Shown in pieces: positions 1 through 7,551 of a stretch of DNA of 9,968 nucleotides; within the stretch, counting starts at the first letter, position 1, and the number at the start of each line of letters is the position of its first letter. Source of the stretch: Nitrospira defluvii (GTDB taxonomy: Bacteria > Nitrospirota > Nitrospiria > Nitrospirales > Nitrospiraceae). The notes under the pieces were generated by a model that saw nothing but the letters and a program-made list of their open reading frames with translations, had not been told where the DNA came from and did no database searches. Made by a program: the position numbers and the translations under genes. The DNA lies in contig JACQHN010000290.1 of the NCBI GenBank assembly GCA_016199015.1, forward strand, positions 1 to 9,968, in the 5' to 3' direction.

Positions 1-317
1 CCCCCGAGGGTACGCCTCCGGCTCTTGCCTCGCCTGCGGCCTCGTTGGTTGACCTTTTTGAGCAGCCTGCAGGCAAACATCTTCGGAAGGTTCAATCGAT
101 TGCCCTTCTCAGGCAATTCCACAGTCCAGTCGTCTCTCAAAATCATTTATTGTACGGTGCAGCCGACTATTGGCAACGCGGATGAAAATGAGCCTTTCTC
201 AAAAATGCGAGCGTCATCTGCACAGCCTATGAAGATGACAACCACCCTCGGCGTCGAAACTATTCGGTGAATGAGCGTCTGCGGCTGAATAAACATTCTA
301 TGGAGTCGTGACCCCGG
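1..317. other. Non-coding left flank with inverted repeats
   Basis: No convincing gene is visible here; the only open frame (25-270) lacks a ribosome site and recognisable protein features. Positions 40-75 hold a run of T followed by the 10-base palindrome GCCTGCAGGC (65-74). Positions 99-104 and 112-117 form a 6-bp inverted repeat, ATTGCC and GGCAAT, around a 7-base loop. The string around 50-74 (TTGACCTTTTTGAGCAGCCT) resembles an intergenic repeat that I associate with Nitrospira genomes. That resemblance is from memory and cannot be verified here. The stretch may be the 3' flank of a gene lying to the left of the window. Confidence 0.35.
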
Positions 318-827
318 ATGTCACAGTCATCGGCTATGCTGGACACCGCCGATGAACAGGTACCAGGAGCGGTGACCATCCGATACGCAGAGCATATAGG
401 CGGAATGCTGGTTGTGGGGTCAGCCGCGCCAGGGAGAGCGGAGTCAGGCTTCGACGAGACATACACACGAGACGACAACATCTTCACTCACATGAACTGT
501 GCGATCACGGAAACAGCGATGGGGTTTCTCCGCTGGCAACATTCACGATATTGCGCAACTGAGCCAGCGGTTCACACGAAGTGCGGTATGGACGCCCCCT
601 TCAATCCCACCAATGCCTACAGTCCCGACAACCCCTTCAATCCGGTGAACCAATACGATCCGGGCAATCCCGCGAATCCGATCAACCAATTCAATCCGAA
701 CAATCCGTTCAACCAGGTGAATCGCTATCGCCCGGAGAATCCGCTGAATCCTGCGAACAAATACAACCCCGGCGTGCCGTTCGCGCCGTTGGATGGAGGG
801 AGTGAGAACCGGAGCGGAAGACAGTGA
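318..827 (+). CDS. Hypothetical protein with Asn/Pro-rich 12-residue repeats
   Basis: I do not recognise a named family. From residue 91 (base 588) to the C-terminus the protein is built of about six units of 12 residues, with a core like P-x-N-P-F-N-P-x-N-x-Y-x, for example PDNPFNPVNQYD and PENPLNPANKYN. Such low-complexity NP repeats suggest an extended, probably surface or envelope, segment, but no signal peptide or membrane helix is visible. The start is unsure. ATG 318 has only a distant GGAG (302-305). In-frame ATGs at 492, 519 (with GGAAA at 509-513) and 588 are alternatives, and the first 90 residues show no domain. If only the repeat part is real, the gene is 588-827 (79 residues). 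A minus-strand frame (260-487) overlaps the doubtful N-terminal part. It stands alone and shows no link to the cas genes. Confidence 0.5.
   Translation: MSQSSAMLDTADEQVPGAVTIRYAEHIGGMLVVGSAAPGRAESGFDETYTRDDNIFTHMNCAITETAMGFLRWQHSRYCATEPAVHTKCGMDAPFNPTNAYSPDNPFNPVNQYDPGNPANPINQFNPNNPFNQVNRYRPENPLNPANKYNPGVPFAPLDGGSENRSGRQ
588..803 (+). repeat. Diverged 36-bp tandem coding repeat (six units)
   Basis: Six consecutive 36-base units begin at 588, 624, 660, 696, 732 and 768. Each encodes 12 residues with the pattern P-x-N-P-[FAL]-N-[PQ]-x-N-x-[YF]-x. The first and last units are degenerate: MDAPFNPTNAYS and PGVPFAPLDGGS. The DNA is less conserved than the protein pattern, which points to selection on the peptide rather than a very recent expansion. 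The unit resembles repeats that grow or shrink by slippage or recombination. Confidence 0.75.
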
Positions 828-942
828 GAGACGACAACCCGTCCATTTATCCATGGTGGCGCAACCCCGTTTCAACACGAGCCGCCGAACGACTCCTGTG
901 GTCAAGGCCGGTGGATCAAGAGACGAACGACGGGGGAACGCG

Positions 943-1230
943 ATGAGCTGGAATGAAAAAGCCCGGATCAGTTGTCGCTTCCGGTTCAAGTGTCCGCAAG
1001 TCTGGGATCGGCTCCAACCGACCGATGTGGAGGGTGTTCGGCACTGTCCGGAATGCCGGCGGGATGTGTATCTGGCATTAACCGAGGAAGACTTTCGCAA
1101 ACACAGTGACGAAGGCCGATGCATCGCCGTACCGGTGCTGCAGAACAGTCCGGAAGGTGATCCCGACAAGTCGATCTATTGGGTGGGCGAGCCCGGCCCG
1201 CCATACAATCCTTCGCTCAAGCTGGTGTGA
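943..1230 (+). CDS. Small cysteine-containing protein, possible zinc ribbon
   Basis: This 95-residue protein starts at ATG 943 behind a G-rich ribosome site (CGGGGGAA, 930-937). The frame stays open 50 codons upstream to 793, but that part is uncharacteristic and the ribosome site decides for 943. It has four cysteines: one in FKCPQVWDRL (residue 16), a CPEC pair at residues 36-39, and one in EGRCIAV (residue 63). These are spaced as a possible metal site. The signature C-P-x-x-W-D-x-L-x-P-T-D, then V-R-x-C-x-x-C, then H-x-x-x-G-x-C resembles a short uncharacterised family I recall from several bacterial phyla. No enzymatic motif or membrane segment is seen. It precedes the cas3 remnant by 44 bases in the same direction. 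A role in CRISPR function is not supported by anything in the sequence. Confidence 0.8.
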   Translation: MSWNEKARISCRFRFKCPQVWDRLQPTDVEGVRHCPECRRDVYLALTEEDFRKHSDEGRCIAVPVLQNSPEGDPDKSIYWVGEPGPPYNPSLKLV

Positions 1231-1274
1231 TGCAATGTTTGTTCGCTAACGGACGTGCCGCTGACAGGCCAAGT

Positions 1275-1535
1275 ATGAATCCATCACGTTCACATCCTGA
1301 ATCATCGGGGAAACGCTATCTCGCCCATGTGCGCCAGGGCGACGATGGGTCGTTTGTGATTCATGACCTTGAAGAGCATCTGCGCGCAGTCGCCAAGCTG
1401 TCTGAAGAGTTTGCGTCGATCTTCGGTTGTTCTGAATGGGGCCGACTCGCAGGGCTCTGGCACGACCTTGGAAAGTATTCCTCGGCTTTCCAAAGCTATC
1501 CTTCTCGCGAAGACGAGCGAACAGCCTCGATATAG
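1275..1535 (+). pseudogene. Truncated Cas3 N-terminal HD-domain remnant
   Basis: This 86-codon frame reads as the beginning of a type I-C Cas3 and then stops. It contains KRYLAHVR (13-20), DLEEHLRAVAKL (31-42) and the HD motif LWHDLGKYSSAFQSY (61-75). Eleven unrelated residues and TAG at 1533-1535 follow. Against the intact Cas3 next door, about 24 of the 44 residues from LEEHL to the FQ-x-Y motif are identical. It is therefore a diverged homolog and not a fresh duplication. The remaining HD ligands and the whole helicase are missing, so it cannot act as Cas3. Stretches counted within it are about 56% GC, higher than the cas3 that follows (about 46%). Most likely it is the leftover 5' end of an earlier cas3, broken near base 1500. 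A translated leader peptide of the operon is a weaker alternative. Confidence 0.8.
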
Positions 1536-1546
1536 AGAGTCAAAGA

Positions 1547-4033
1547 ATGAGCAAGGAATTGCCCCGTTACATTGCCCACATCCGAAAGACAGGAGGTGCT
1601 CCACAGAGCCTTGAAGAGCATCTGTTGGGAGTTGCGGAGATAGCCAAACGACTTGCTTCGAAGATAGGCCTCGAACCTCAAGGGGAGTTGATAGGACTAC
1701 TTCATGATTTAGGGAAGTACAGCAATAAGTTTCAGGCCTATCTCAAATCGGCTGTCGGTCTGATCAACCAAGATGAGGATGAATCCGTCGATGTGCGGGG
1801 ACTCAAGGGCAAGGTGGACCATTCTACTGCAGGCGCGCAGCTTGTTTGGGAGGAACTGTCTAAGCAAGGGCAAATAGGTCAAGTAGTTGGCCAGGTGCTG
1901 TCGCTGTGCATCGCATCACACCACTCCGGTCTAATCGATTGCTTATCCTCGGATACGAGTCGTCCCGTCGAGGATAACTTCACGAGGCGAATCAGCAAAT
2001 CAGATTCAAAGACCCACATCCAAGAGGTCATGACCAAAATGGATGTGTCGATTGAGAAGCGCTTTCGTGAGTTAGTGGAAGACTCAGGATTGATTGATAA
2101 CCTCAAAGAATCCATCCGGCAACTTGCACTCCGTGACGGAGGAACAGATAAAAGCCAAGTAGTTAGCTTCAAAATCGGACTCCTTGTCAGATTGCTTTTC
2201 AGTTGTCTGATCGATGCCGACCGTACCAACACCGCGGATTTTGAGAGCCCGAAAGCGGCAAAGAAGCGACTCAACGGACGGTATATCCACTGGGATGTGC
2301 TTATCGAACGTCTTGAGCAAAAGCTACGAAGCTTTGGCGCGCCAAATCCGATCGACAAAATCAGAGACCAAATATCCGACCACTGTCGGGACAACGCCAG
2401 CCGGGTAAATGGTATCTATACGCTCACCGTACCGACAGGCGGCGGCAAGACTCTCGCCAGCCTTCGTTTCGCATTGCACCACGCCAAGAAGTGGGGAATG
2501 GATCGGATCATCTATATCGTCCCGTTTACGACGATCATCGATCAGAACGCCGAGGTGGTTCGCGCCATCCTCGAACTTTCGGAAGAGGACCGTGGGCGCA
2601 TCGTGCTTGAGCATCACTCGAATCTCACCCCGGAAGAGCAAGGTTGGAAAGAAAAGATATTGACGGAGAACTGGGATTCTCCAGTGGTGTACACGACGAG
2701 CGTACAGCTTCTTGAGGCGCTGTTTGGGGCTGGTACTCGTGGCGCCAGAAGAATGCATCAATTGGCAAATTCGGTGCTTGTTTTCGACGAAGTTCAGACC
2801 ATTCCGGTGAATTGTGCTCATCTATTCAGTAACGCGATTAATTTTCTTGTCGAACATTGTGGAAGTACGGCCGTGTTATGCACGGCGACCCAGCCACTTT
2901 TGAATCGCGTTGATAAGGACAAAGGTGCCCTGAGGTTTGTGGATGGAAACGAAATCATGCCAGACGTGAAACAACTATTCGACGATCTGAAACGGGTCGA
3001 AGTACTAAACCAACGTAAGCCCGGCGGCTGGACAAACGAAGAGATTGTTCGCCTCGCGTTGGAGGAGGTCGATAAGAGCGGAAGCTGCCTCGTGGTCGTG
3101 AACACCAAAAAAATAGCAAAAGCGCTTTTCCAATACTGTCAGGGAAAGACATCCGTACCGATCTATCACCTCAGTACGAACATGTGTCCTACTCATCGAA
3201 AAAGTATTCTAGGCCAGTTGCGAGAACTGTTGTCCCAACCGGCTTCTAAGTTGATTTGCTTCAGCACGCAATTGATCGAAGCCGGCGTGGACATAGACTT
3301 CGGTTCGGTGATTCGCCTGACGGCAGGACTTGATTCTATTGCTCAGGCTGCCGGGCGATGCAATCGTCACAAGCGGAAGCCAATAGGGCGGGTCCATGTG
3401 GTTAATGCGGCTGACGAGACCCTAGACATGCTCAAGGATATTCGGTGTGGGCGAGATGTCACCGATCGGCTCTTGTCTGAGGCCAGTACTGGTGAGTGGG
3501 AATTTGATGGGAACCTGCTGGGACCGGAAGCAATGAAGCGGTATTTCGACTACTATTTCTTTGCCAGACGGGATGAGATGACCTATCCCGTTTCGGCAAA
3601 GACGGTCGGGCGAGAGGATACCTTGCTGAATCTATTATCAACCAATTCAATCGCTGAAGACGAATTCAATCGCTGCTATAACGCTCGCCCGAACATCTAT
3701 CTGCGTCAATCGTTTATGTCTGCTGCCAAGGCGTTTAAAGCGATCGACGCGCCGACTCGGGGCGTCATTGTTCCTTATGGAAAGGAAGGAAAGGAACTCA
3801 TTAGCGAATTATGTGCGGCATTCGATGTGGATAAACAAAGTGCTTTCTTGCGTAGAGCACAGCAATACACAGTCAACGTGTTCTCGCACGAATTGAAACG
3901 GCTGCAAGAGCAAGGCGCTGTGCATGCCATCCAAGACGGAATAGACATCCTGTATCTTGACACGCCCTACTACAGCGAGGAGTTTGGCTTGGGATTGACA
4001 CCTGACGGACCAATGGAGGTGCTTTGTGTCTGA
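1547..4033 (+). CDS. cas3: CRISPR-associated helicase/nuclease Cas3 (type I-C)
   Basis: Cas3 is the effector recruited by Cascade after target recognition; it nicks the displaced strand and degrades it while translocating 3' to 5'. The 828-residue protein has the usual HD-then-helicase order. HD ligands: H25 in LEEHL, H53-D54 in LLHDLGKYS, H91 in VDHSTAG, H125-H126 in ASHHSG, and D223/D225 in LIDADR. Helicase: Walker A VPTGGGKT (295-302), DEVQ box in LVFDEVQTIP (414-417), motif III CTATQ (445-449), STQLIEAGVDID (573-584) and arginine-finger motif QAAGRCNRH (600-608). All key residues look intact. I chose ATG 1547 because homology to the family starts there; the frame stays open upstream to 1436, but that part overlaps the remnant. 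The ribosome site is weak (GAGAG, 1535-1539). The gene overlaps cas5c by 8 bases and is about 46% GC. Confidence 0.97.
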   Translation: MSKELPRYIAHIRKTGGAPQSLEEHLLGVAEIAKRLASKIGLEPQGELIGLLHDLGKYSNKFQAYLKSAVGLINQDEDESVDVRGLKGKVDHSTAGAQLVWEELSKQGQIGQVVGQVLSLCIASHHSGLIDCLSSDTSRPVEDNFTRRISKSDSKTHIQEVMTKMDVSIEKRFRELVEDSGLIDNLKESIRQLALRDGGTDKSQVVSFKIGLLVRLLFSCLIDADRTNTADFESPKAAKKRLNGRYIHWDVLIERLEQKLRSFGAPNPIDKIRDQISDHCRDNASRVNGIYTLTVPTGGGKTLASLRFALHHAKKWGMDRIIYIVPFTTIIDQNAEVVRAILELSEEDRGRIVLEHHSNLTPEEQGWKEKILTENWDSPVVYTTSVQLLEALFGAGTRGARRMHQLANSVLVFDEVQTIPVNCAHLFSNAINFLVEHCGSTAVLCTATQPLLNRVDKDKGALRFVDGNEIMPDVKQLFDDLKRVEVLNQRKPGGWTNEEIVRLALEEVDKSGSCLVVVNTKKIAKALFQYCQGKTSVPIYHLSTNMCPTHRKSILGQLRELLSQPASKLICFSTQLIEAGVDIDFGSVIRLTAGLDSIAQAAGRCNRHKRKPIGRVHVVNAADETLDMLKDIRCGRDVTDRLLSEASTGEWEFDGNLLGPEAMKRYFDYYFFARRDEMTYPVSAKTVGREDTLLNLLSTNSIAEDEFNRCYNARPNIYLRQSFMSAAKAFKAIDAPTRGVIVPYGKEGKELISELCAAFDVDKQSAFLRRAQQYTVNVFSHELKRLQEQGAVHAIQDGIDILYLDTPYYSEEFGLGLTPDGPMEVLCV
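4015..4019 (+). promoter_or_regulatory. Ribosome binding site of cas5c inside cas3
   Basis: GGAGG sits six bases before the GTG at 4026 and inside the last codons of cas3. It decides the unusual GTG start of cas5c. With the 8-base gene overlap it implies translational coupling of cas5c to cas3. Confidence 0.8.
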
Positions 4034-4748
4034 CTCACTCAATAGCGGCATTGAATTCAAAGTGTGGGGGCGCTTTGCATTGTTTACGGACCCGTTGACT
4101 AAGATTGGCGGTGAAAAGTGTTCCTATCACATTCCAACTTACGAGGCACTGAAAGGAGTCGTGAAGTCCATCTACTGGAAACCAACGATCATCTGGGTGA
4201 TTGATGAAGTGCGAGTGATCAAGCGCATCCGAACACAGACCAAGGGCACCAAGCCGCTGATGTTTAGCGGGGGAAATGACTTGGCTATCTACACCTTCCT
4301 GGCTGATGTGGAATACCAAGTGCGCGCCCATTTCGAGTGGAACCAGCATCGACCAGAACTGGCTGATGATCGCAATGAAGCCAAACACCACATTATAACC
4401 AAACGCATGCTGGAGCGGGGAGGACGCCAGGACATCTTTCTTGGAACACGGGATTGCCAGGGCTATGTTGAGCCTTGCGAATTCGGTTCGGGTGTGGGTA
4501 GCTACGACAGCGACCCGGAAGTGGCCTACGGTCTTATGTTCCACGGCTTCGACTATCCGGATGAGACCGGCGAGAACAAGCTTGAGGCGCGGTTTTGGCG
4601 CCCCAAGATGATTCATGGCGTTGTCAGATTTATCCCCCCTGAACAGTGCGATATCCGGAAGTTCATTAGGGAGATGCGTCCCAAGCAATTCAGACGGGGG
4701 CATAATCTCGTCAACGTTGAGGTCGAAGTCACGGCATTAGGGTGCTGA
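4026..4748 (+). CDS. cas5c: Cas5c (Cas5d) crRNA-processing endoribonuclease
   Basis: In type I-C there is no Cas6. Cas5c cuts the pre-crRNA at the 3' base of the repeat hairpin and stays bound to the 5' handle within Cascade. The 240-residue protein has the family length and the typical opening FKVWGRFALFTDP, followed by IPTYEALKGVVKSIYWKP. The catalytic triad described for Bacillus halodurans Cas5d (Y46, K116, H117) corresponds here to Y50 in SIYWKP and K120-H121 in EAKHHI, with the same spacing, so processing activity is expected. A glycine-containing segment near residues 132-140 (GGRQDIFLG) and ARFWRPKM (188-195) are also typical. The start is GTG, chosen by GGAGG at 4015-4019; the gene overlaps the cas3 end. 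One base separates it from cas8c. Confidence 0.96.
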   Translation: MSDSLNSGIEFKVWGRFALFTDPLTKIGGEKCSYHIPTYEALKGVVKSIYWKPTIIWVIDEVRVIKRIRTQTKGTKPLMFSGGNDLAIYTFLADVEYQVRAHFEWNQHRPELADDRNEAKHHIITKRMLERGGRQDIFLGTRDCQGYVEPCEFGSGVGSYDSDPEVAYGLMFHGFDYPDETGENKLEARFWRPKMIHGVVRFIPPEQCDIRKFIREMRPKQFRRGHNLVNVEVEVTALGC

Positions 4749-4749
4749 G

Positions 4750-6657
4750 ATGAGCTGGATTCAAAAACTTTACGAAACCTACGAGCATTGCGCCGCTCAG
4801 GCATATACGTCGTCGGAAGCAGCGTTGACGCCTCTGTATCATGTGGTTCAGCAAGCGCATATCGAAATAGCTTTGGACAGCAAGGGCAATTTCAGAAGAG
4901 CCAGTGTAATTGATAAGGAAAACACCGTTATCCCCGCCACCGAGAAATCGGCCACTGCAAGGACGAGTGCGGTCGTGCCGCACCCTCTCTGCGATCATGT
5001 GAAGTACTGTGCCGGCGACTACAAAGAGGGTAACAAATCGCAGAACAAGTACTTTGAATCGTATCGCGAGAAGCTTCGGAAGTGGTGCGAGTCAGAGTAT
5101 TCCCATCCAAAGGCGGTTGCAATTCTTCAGTATGTCGAGAGGAAGGCAGTTTTACACGACCTGATTAAGGAAGGCGTTATGCCGGTTGATTCCAAGGGGC
5201 ACTTGCTAAGAACTTGGAAGTCCAAAGAAGACAAACCTCAACTCCTGAAGCAGTTGACGCCGGACAAAGGCATATACAAGCCTCAGAATGCCTTGATCCG
5301 ATGGCGTGTTGAAATTCCAAACGATCTCGTACCCGAGGTATGGAAAGACACGACTCTGCAGGGTGCCTGGATTAGGCGCTGCACGGCCAGTGAAGAAACC
5401 AAGGTGGTAGACCTATGCATGGTCACGGGAATCAAAAGAGCGCTTGCCACTAAACACCCAAACAGGCTTCGTAGCGGGAAAGACAATGCAAAGCTCATTT
5501 CAAATAAGAAGGAGGAAGACTCGGACTTCATCTACCTTGGACGGTTCTTGCAGGCCAGTCACGCAGCCGGCGTCGGGATTGAAGTTTCACAAAAAGCACA
5601 TAGCGCTTTACAGTGGCTGATCAAACGGCAGGGCTTCCGTAACGGTGACCAAACCATCGTTGCCTGGGCTGTGAATGGCAAGGAGATCCCAGATCCGTTT
5701 AAGGATTCTGCTGCCATGTTCGGATTAGAAACTAACAAGCCTGAAATCTCGAATCAGTCGCTGAGCGACGCTGGGCAAACTTTTGCTCTCCGCCTGAACA
5801 AGTACGTCGCAGGTTATCGGACAACGCTAGGTGCGACAAACGACATTGTCGTCATGGCTTTGGACTCGGCTACGCCAGGCCGCATGGCCATTACGTACTA
5901 CCGTGAGCTTACCGGCTCCGAATTCCTCGACCGTGTGCAAGCCTGGCATGAGGCGTTTGCGTGGCACCAGAACTACCCCAAGGATCTCAAGTTTGTCGGA
6001 GCACCGTCTCCCAAGGACATTGCCGAAGCCGCTCATGGTCAGGCTAAGGATGACACTCTGAAGAAGTTGCACAAGGCAACGGTGGAGCGACTGCTTCCCT
6101 GCATTATTGACGGGCAACGTATTCCTCGCGACCTCATGGAAGCGGCAACTCACAGAACATGCAATCGGGCAGGTTTGAAACATTGGGAATTTGAGAAGGA
6201 CTTAGGCATCGCGTGCGCATTATTCAAAGGTTACTTTAGGGAAAGGAGCTACCAGATGACGTTGGAACGGGATCGAACCACCCGCGATTATCTTTATGGC
6301 TGCCTATTGGCGATCGCGGACCATATTGAAGGCCGAGCACTTTATCTTGCCAAGGAAAAGCGAGAGACCAGCGCTGCAAGGCTGATGCAACGGTTCGCTG
6401 ACCATCCCTTCTCAACGTGGCGAACCATCGAGCTTTTATTAAGTCCTTATAAGACTCGCCTTCGCTCGAAGCGTCCATTGTTTTTGAACGATATGGAGAA
6501 GCAACTCGACGAGGTCAATGGCAAGTTCCAGCCGCAGGACTTTCTAGATGACCGACGACTCTCCGGGGAATTCCTGCTTGGCTATCACTGTCAGCGGCAA
6601 GCGCTGTGGAACAAACCGGAAACTGACCCAGATCGAGAGATTGGTAAAAACGATTAA
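4750..6657 (+). CDS. cas8c: Cas8c (Csd1), large subunit of type I-C Cascade
   Basis: Cas8c is the large subunit of the interference complex. It recognises the PAM and helps open the target duplex before Cas3 is recruited. The 635-residue product fits the Csd1 family. The N-terminal part carries family-typical sequence: LTPLYHVVQQAHIEIALD (26-43), TVIPATEKSATARTS (59-73) and PHPLCDHVKYCAGD (77-90). A basic mid-region with TCNRAG-like and GYFRERSYQ segments leads into a helical C-terminal domain. It starts one base after the cas5c stop, with AGGG at 4739-4742 as a modest ribosome site. The last 133 codons appear to be translated a second time as Cas11c. GC is about 46% in counted lines, as in cas3. 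Confidence 0.96.
   Translation: MSWIQKLYETYEHCAAQAYTSSEAALTPLYHVVQQAHIEIALDSKGNFRRASVIDKENTVIPATEKSATARTSAVVPHPLCDHVKYCAGDYKEGNKSQNKYFESYREKLRKWCESEYSHPKAVAILQYVERKAVLHDLIKEGVMPVDSKGHLLRTWKSKEDKPQLLKQLTPDKGIYKPQNALIRWRVEIPNDLVPEVWKDTTLQGAWIRRCTASEETKVVDLCMVTGIKRALATKHPNRLRSGKDNAKLISNKKEEDSDFIYLGRFLQASHAAGVGIEVSQKAHSALQWLIKRQGFRNGDQTIVAWAVNGKEIPDPFKDSAAMFGLETNKPEISNQSLSDAGQTFALRLNKYVAGYRTTLGATNDIVVMALDSATPGRMAITYYRELTGSEFLDRVQAWHEAFAWHQNYPKDLKFVGAPSPKDIAEAAHGQAKDDTLKKLHKATVERLLPCIIDGQRIPRDLMEAATHRTCNRAGLKHWEFEKDLGIACALFKGYFRERSYQMTLERDRTTRDYLYGCLLAIADHIEGRALYLAKEKRETSAARLMQRFADHPFSTWRTIELLLSPYKTRLRSKRPLFLNDMEKQLDEVNGKFQPQDFLDDRRLSGEFLLGYHCQRQALWNKPETDPDREIGKND
6244..6248 (+). promoter_or_regulatory. 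Internal ribosome binding site for Cas11c
   Basis: AGGAG, within GAAAGGAGCT at 6241-6250, lies seven bases before an in-frame ATG at 6256. This is one of the strongest Shine-Dalgarno matches in the operon even though it is inside cas8c. Confidence 0.8.
6256..6657 (+). CDS. cas11c: Cas11c small subunit by internal initiation in cas8c
   Basis: Type I-C Cascade needs a small subunit, Cas11c, made from an internal start near the 3' end of cas8c; this was shown experimentally in other type I-C systems. Here the ATG at 6256 is in frame with cas8c (its codon 503) and has AGGAG seven bases upstream. The product is 133 residues, close to the size known for Cas11c. It begins MTLERDRTTRDYLYGCLL and is rich in predicted helix: ADHIEGRALYLAKEKRE, then ARLMQRFADHPFSTW. 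That suits a helical-bundle subunit lying along the Cas7 backbone beside the target strand. It shares its stop with cas8c and ends 13 bases before cas7c. No separate product can be proven from sequence alone. Confidence 0.8.
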   Translation: MTLERDRTTRDYLYGCLLAIADHIEGRALYLAKEKRETSAARLMQRFADHPFSTWRTIELLLSPYKTRLRSKRPLFLNDMEKQLDEVNGKFQPQDFLDDRRLSGEFLLGYHCQRQALWNKPETDPDREIGKND

Positions 6658-6670
6658 AGAAGGAGAAACC

Positions 6671-7534
6671 ATGACGACTCTGCAGCAGAAGATCGACTTT
6701 GCCGTTGTTTTTCGCGTAACCAATGCGAATCCGAACGGCGACCCTCTCAACGGCAACCGCCCTCGTATCACCTATGACGGACTTGGAGAACTCACTGATG
6801 TTTGTCTGAAGCGTAAAATTCGCAACAGGTTGATGGAAGCTGGTAAGCCTATTTTTGTCCAATCAGACGATAACAAAGTCGACAAGCATCCCAATCTCAA
6901 ATCGCGCGCTGGTACAGTTCTGTCTGAGAAAACCGTTGAAGGTATCATCGATAAGGCTTGCAGTACTTGGTTCGATGTTCGGGCCTTCGGCCAACTTTTT
7001 CCATTCAAAGGAGAGGGCGGGAAAAAAGGCAAAGGGAAAGAAATGGATGAGGCAGCAGGCGATGATAAAAGTGTTTCCATAGGAATTCGTGGTCCTGTAA
7101 GTGTCCAGTCGGCATTTAGCGTAACTCCTGTCTCTGACTGCATAACAAGCAACCAAATCACGAAAAGTACCAGCAACGAAGGGGATGGGATTAAGCGCCA
7201 ACCTGACCAGATGGGCATGAAGCACCGCGTTGACCTCGGCACCTATGTCTTTTTTGGAAGCATGAATCCGCAATTGGCAGAAAAGACAGGGTTCAGCGAT
7301 GCGGACGCACAAGCTATCAAACAGATATTCCCCAAGCTGTTCGAGAACGATGCCTCCTCCGCCAGACCCGAAGGAAGCATGGAAGTGCTGAAAGTGATTT
7401 GGTGGCAGCACGATAGTAAGGCGGGACAGTACTCCTCCGCTAAAGTTCATCGCACGCTGACTGTGAAACCCAATGGGAGTATTGAACTCGGGCAGCTCAA
7501 TGGACTCATACCTGAAATCATCGATGGTTTTTGA
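6671..7534 (+). CDS. cas7c: Cas7c (Csd2), crRNA-binding backbone of Cascade
   Basis: Several copies of Cas7c polymerise on the crRNA spacer and form the backbone of Cascade. The 287-residue product has the Csd2 signatures: FRVTNANPNGDPLNGNRPR (14-32), LKRKIRNRL (46-54), FDVRAFGQ (101-108), IRGPVSVQ (139-146) and KHRVDLGTYVFFG (184-196). Residues 114-132 are a Gly/Lys/acid-rich stretch, probably a flexible loop. ATG 6671 is chosen because AGAAGGAG (6658-6665) stands five bases before it and family similarity starts there; the frame stays open upstream to 6548 inside cas8c. It begins 13 bases after cas8c and ends 17 bases before the cas4 ATG. Counted lines give about 44-47% GC, the same low level as cas3-cas8c. 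Confidence 0.97.
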   Translation: MTTLQQKIDFAVVFRVTNANPNGDPLNGNRPRITYDGLGELTDVCLKRKIRNRLMEAGKPIFVQSDDNKVDKHPNLKSRAGTVLSEKTVEGIIDKACSTWFDVRAFGQLFPFKGEGGKKGKGKEMDEAAGDDKSVSIGIRGPVSVQSAFSVTPVSDCITSNQITKSTSNEGDGIKRQPDQMGMKHRVDLGTYVFFGSMNPQLAEKTGFSDADAQAIKQIFPKLFENDASSARPEGSMEVLKVIWWQHDSKAGQYSSAKVHRTLTVKPNGSIELGQLNGLIPEIIDGF

Positions 7535-7551
7535 TTCAGGTTTGGCCAATC

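Noticed and set aside
25..270. 81-codon open frame on the + strand
   Set aside because: It has no ribosome site, no recognisable motif, and runs through inverted repeats and the probable intergenic repeat.
543..1169. 208-codon frame on the minus strand
   Set aside because: It is antisense to the NP repeat and the cysteine protein; its Ile/Val/Arg-rich repeat is only the reverse of the NP codons.
1436..1546. Upstream extension of cas3 in frame
   Set aside because: These codons overlap the remnant's conserved HD segment in another frame and show no Cas3 similarity; family similarity starts just after ATG 1547.
6548..6670. Upstream extension of cas7c in frame
   Set aside because: It lies inside the conserved end of cas8c, and AGAAGGAG directly precedes ATG 6671.
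7531..7551. TTG start for cas4 overlapping the cas7c stop
   Set aside because: It is possible, but has no ribosome site and adds only seven uninformative residues; ATG 7552 is the simpler choice.
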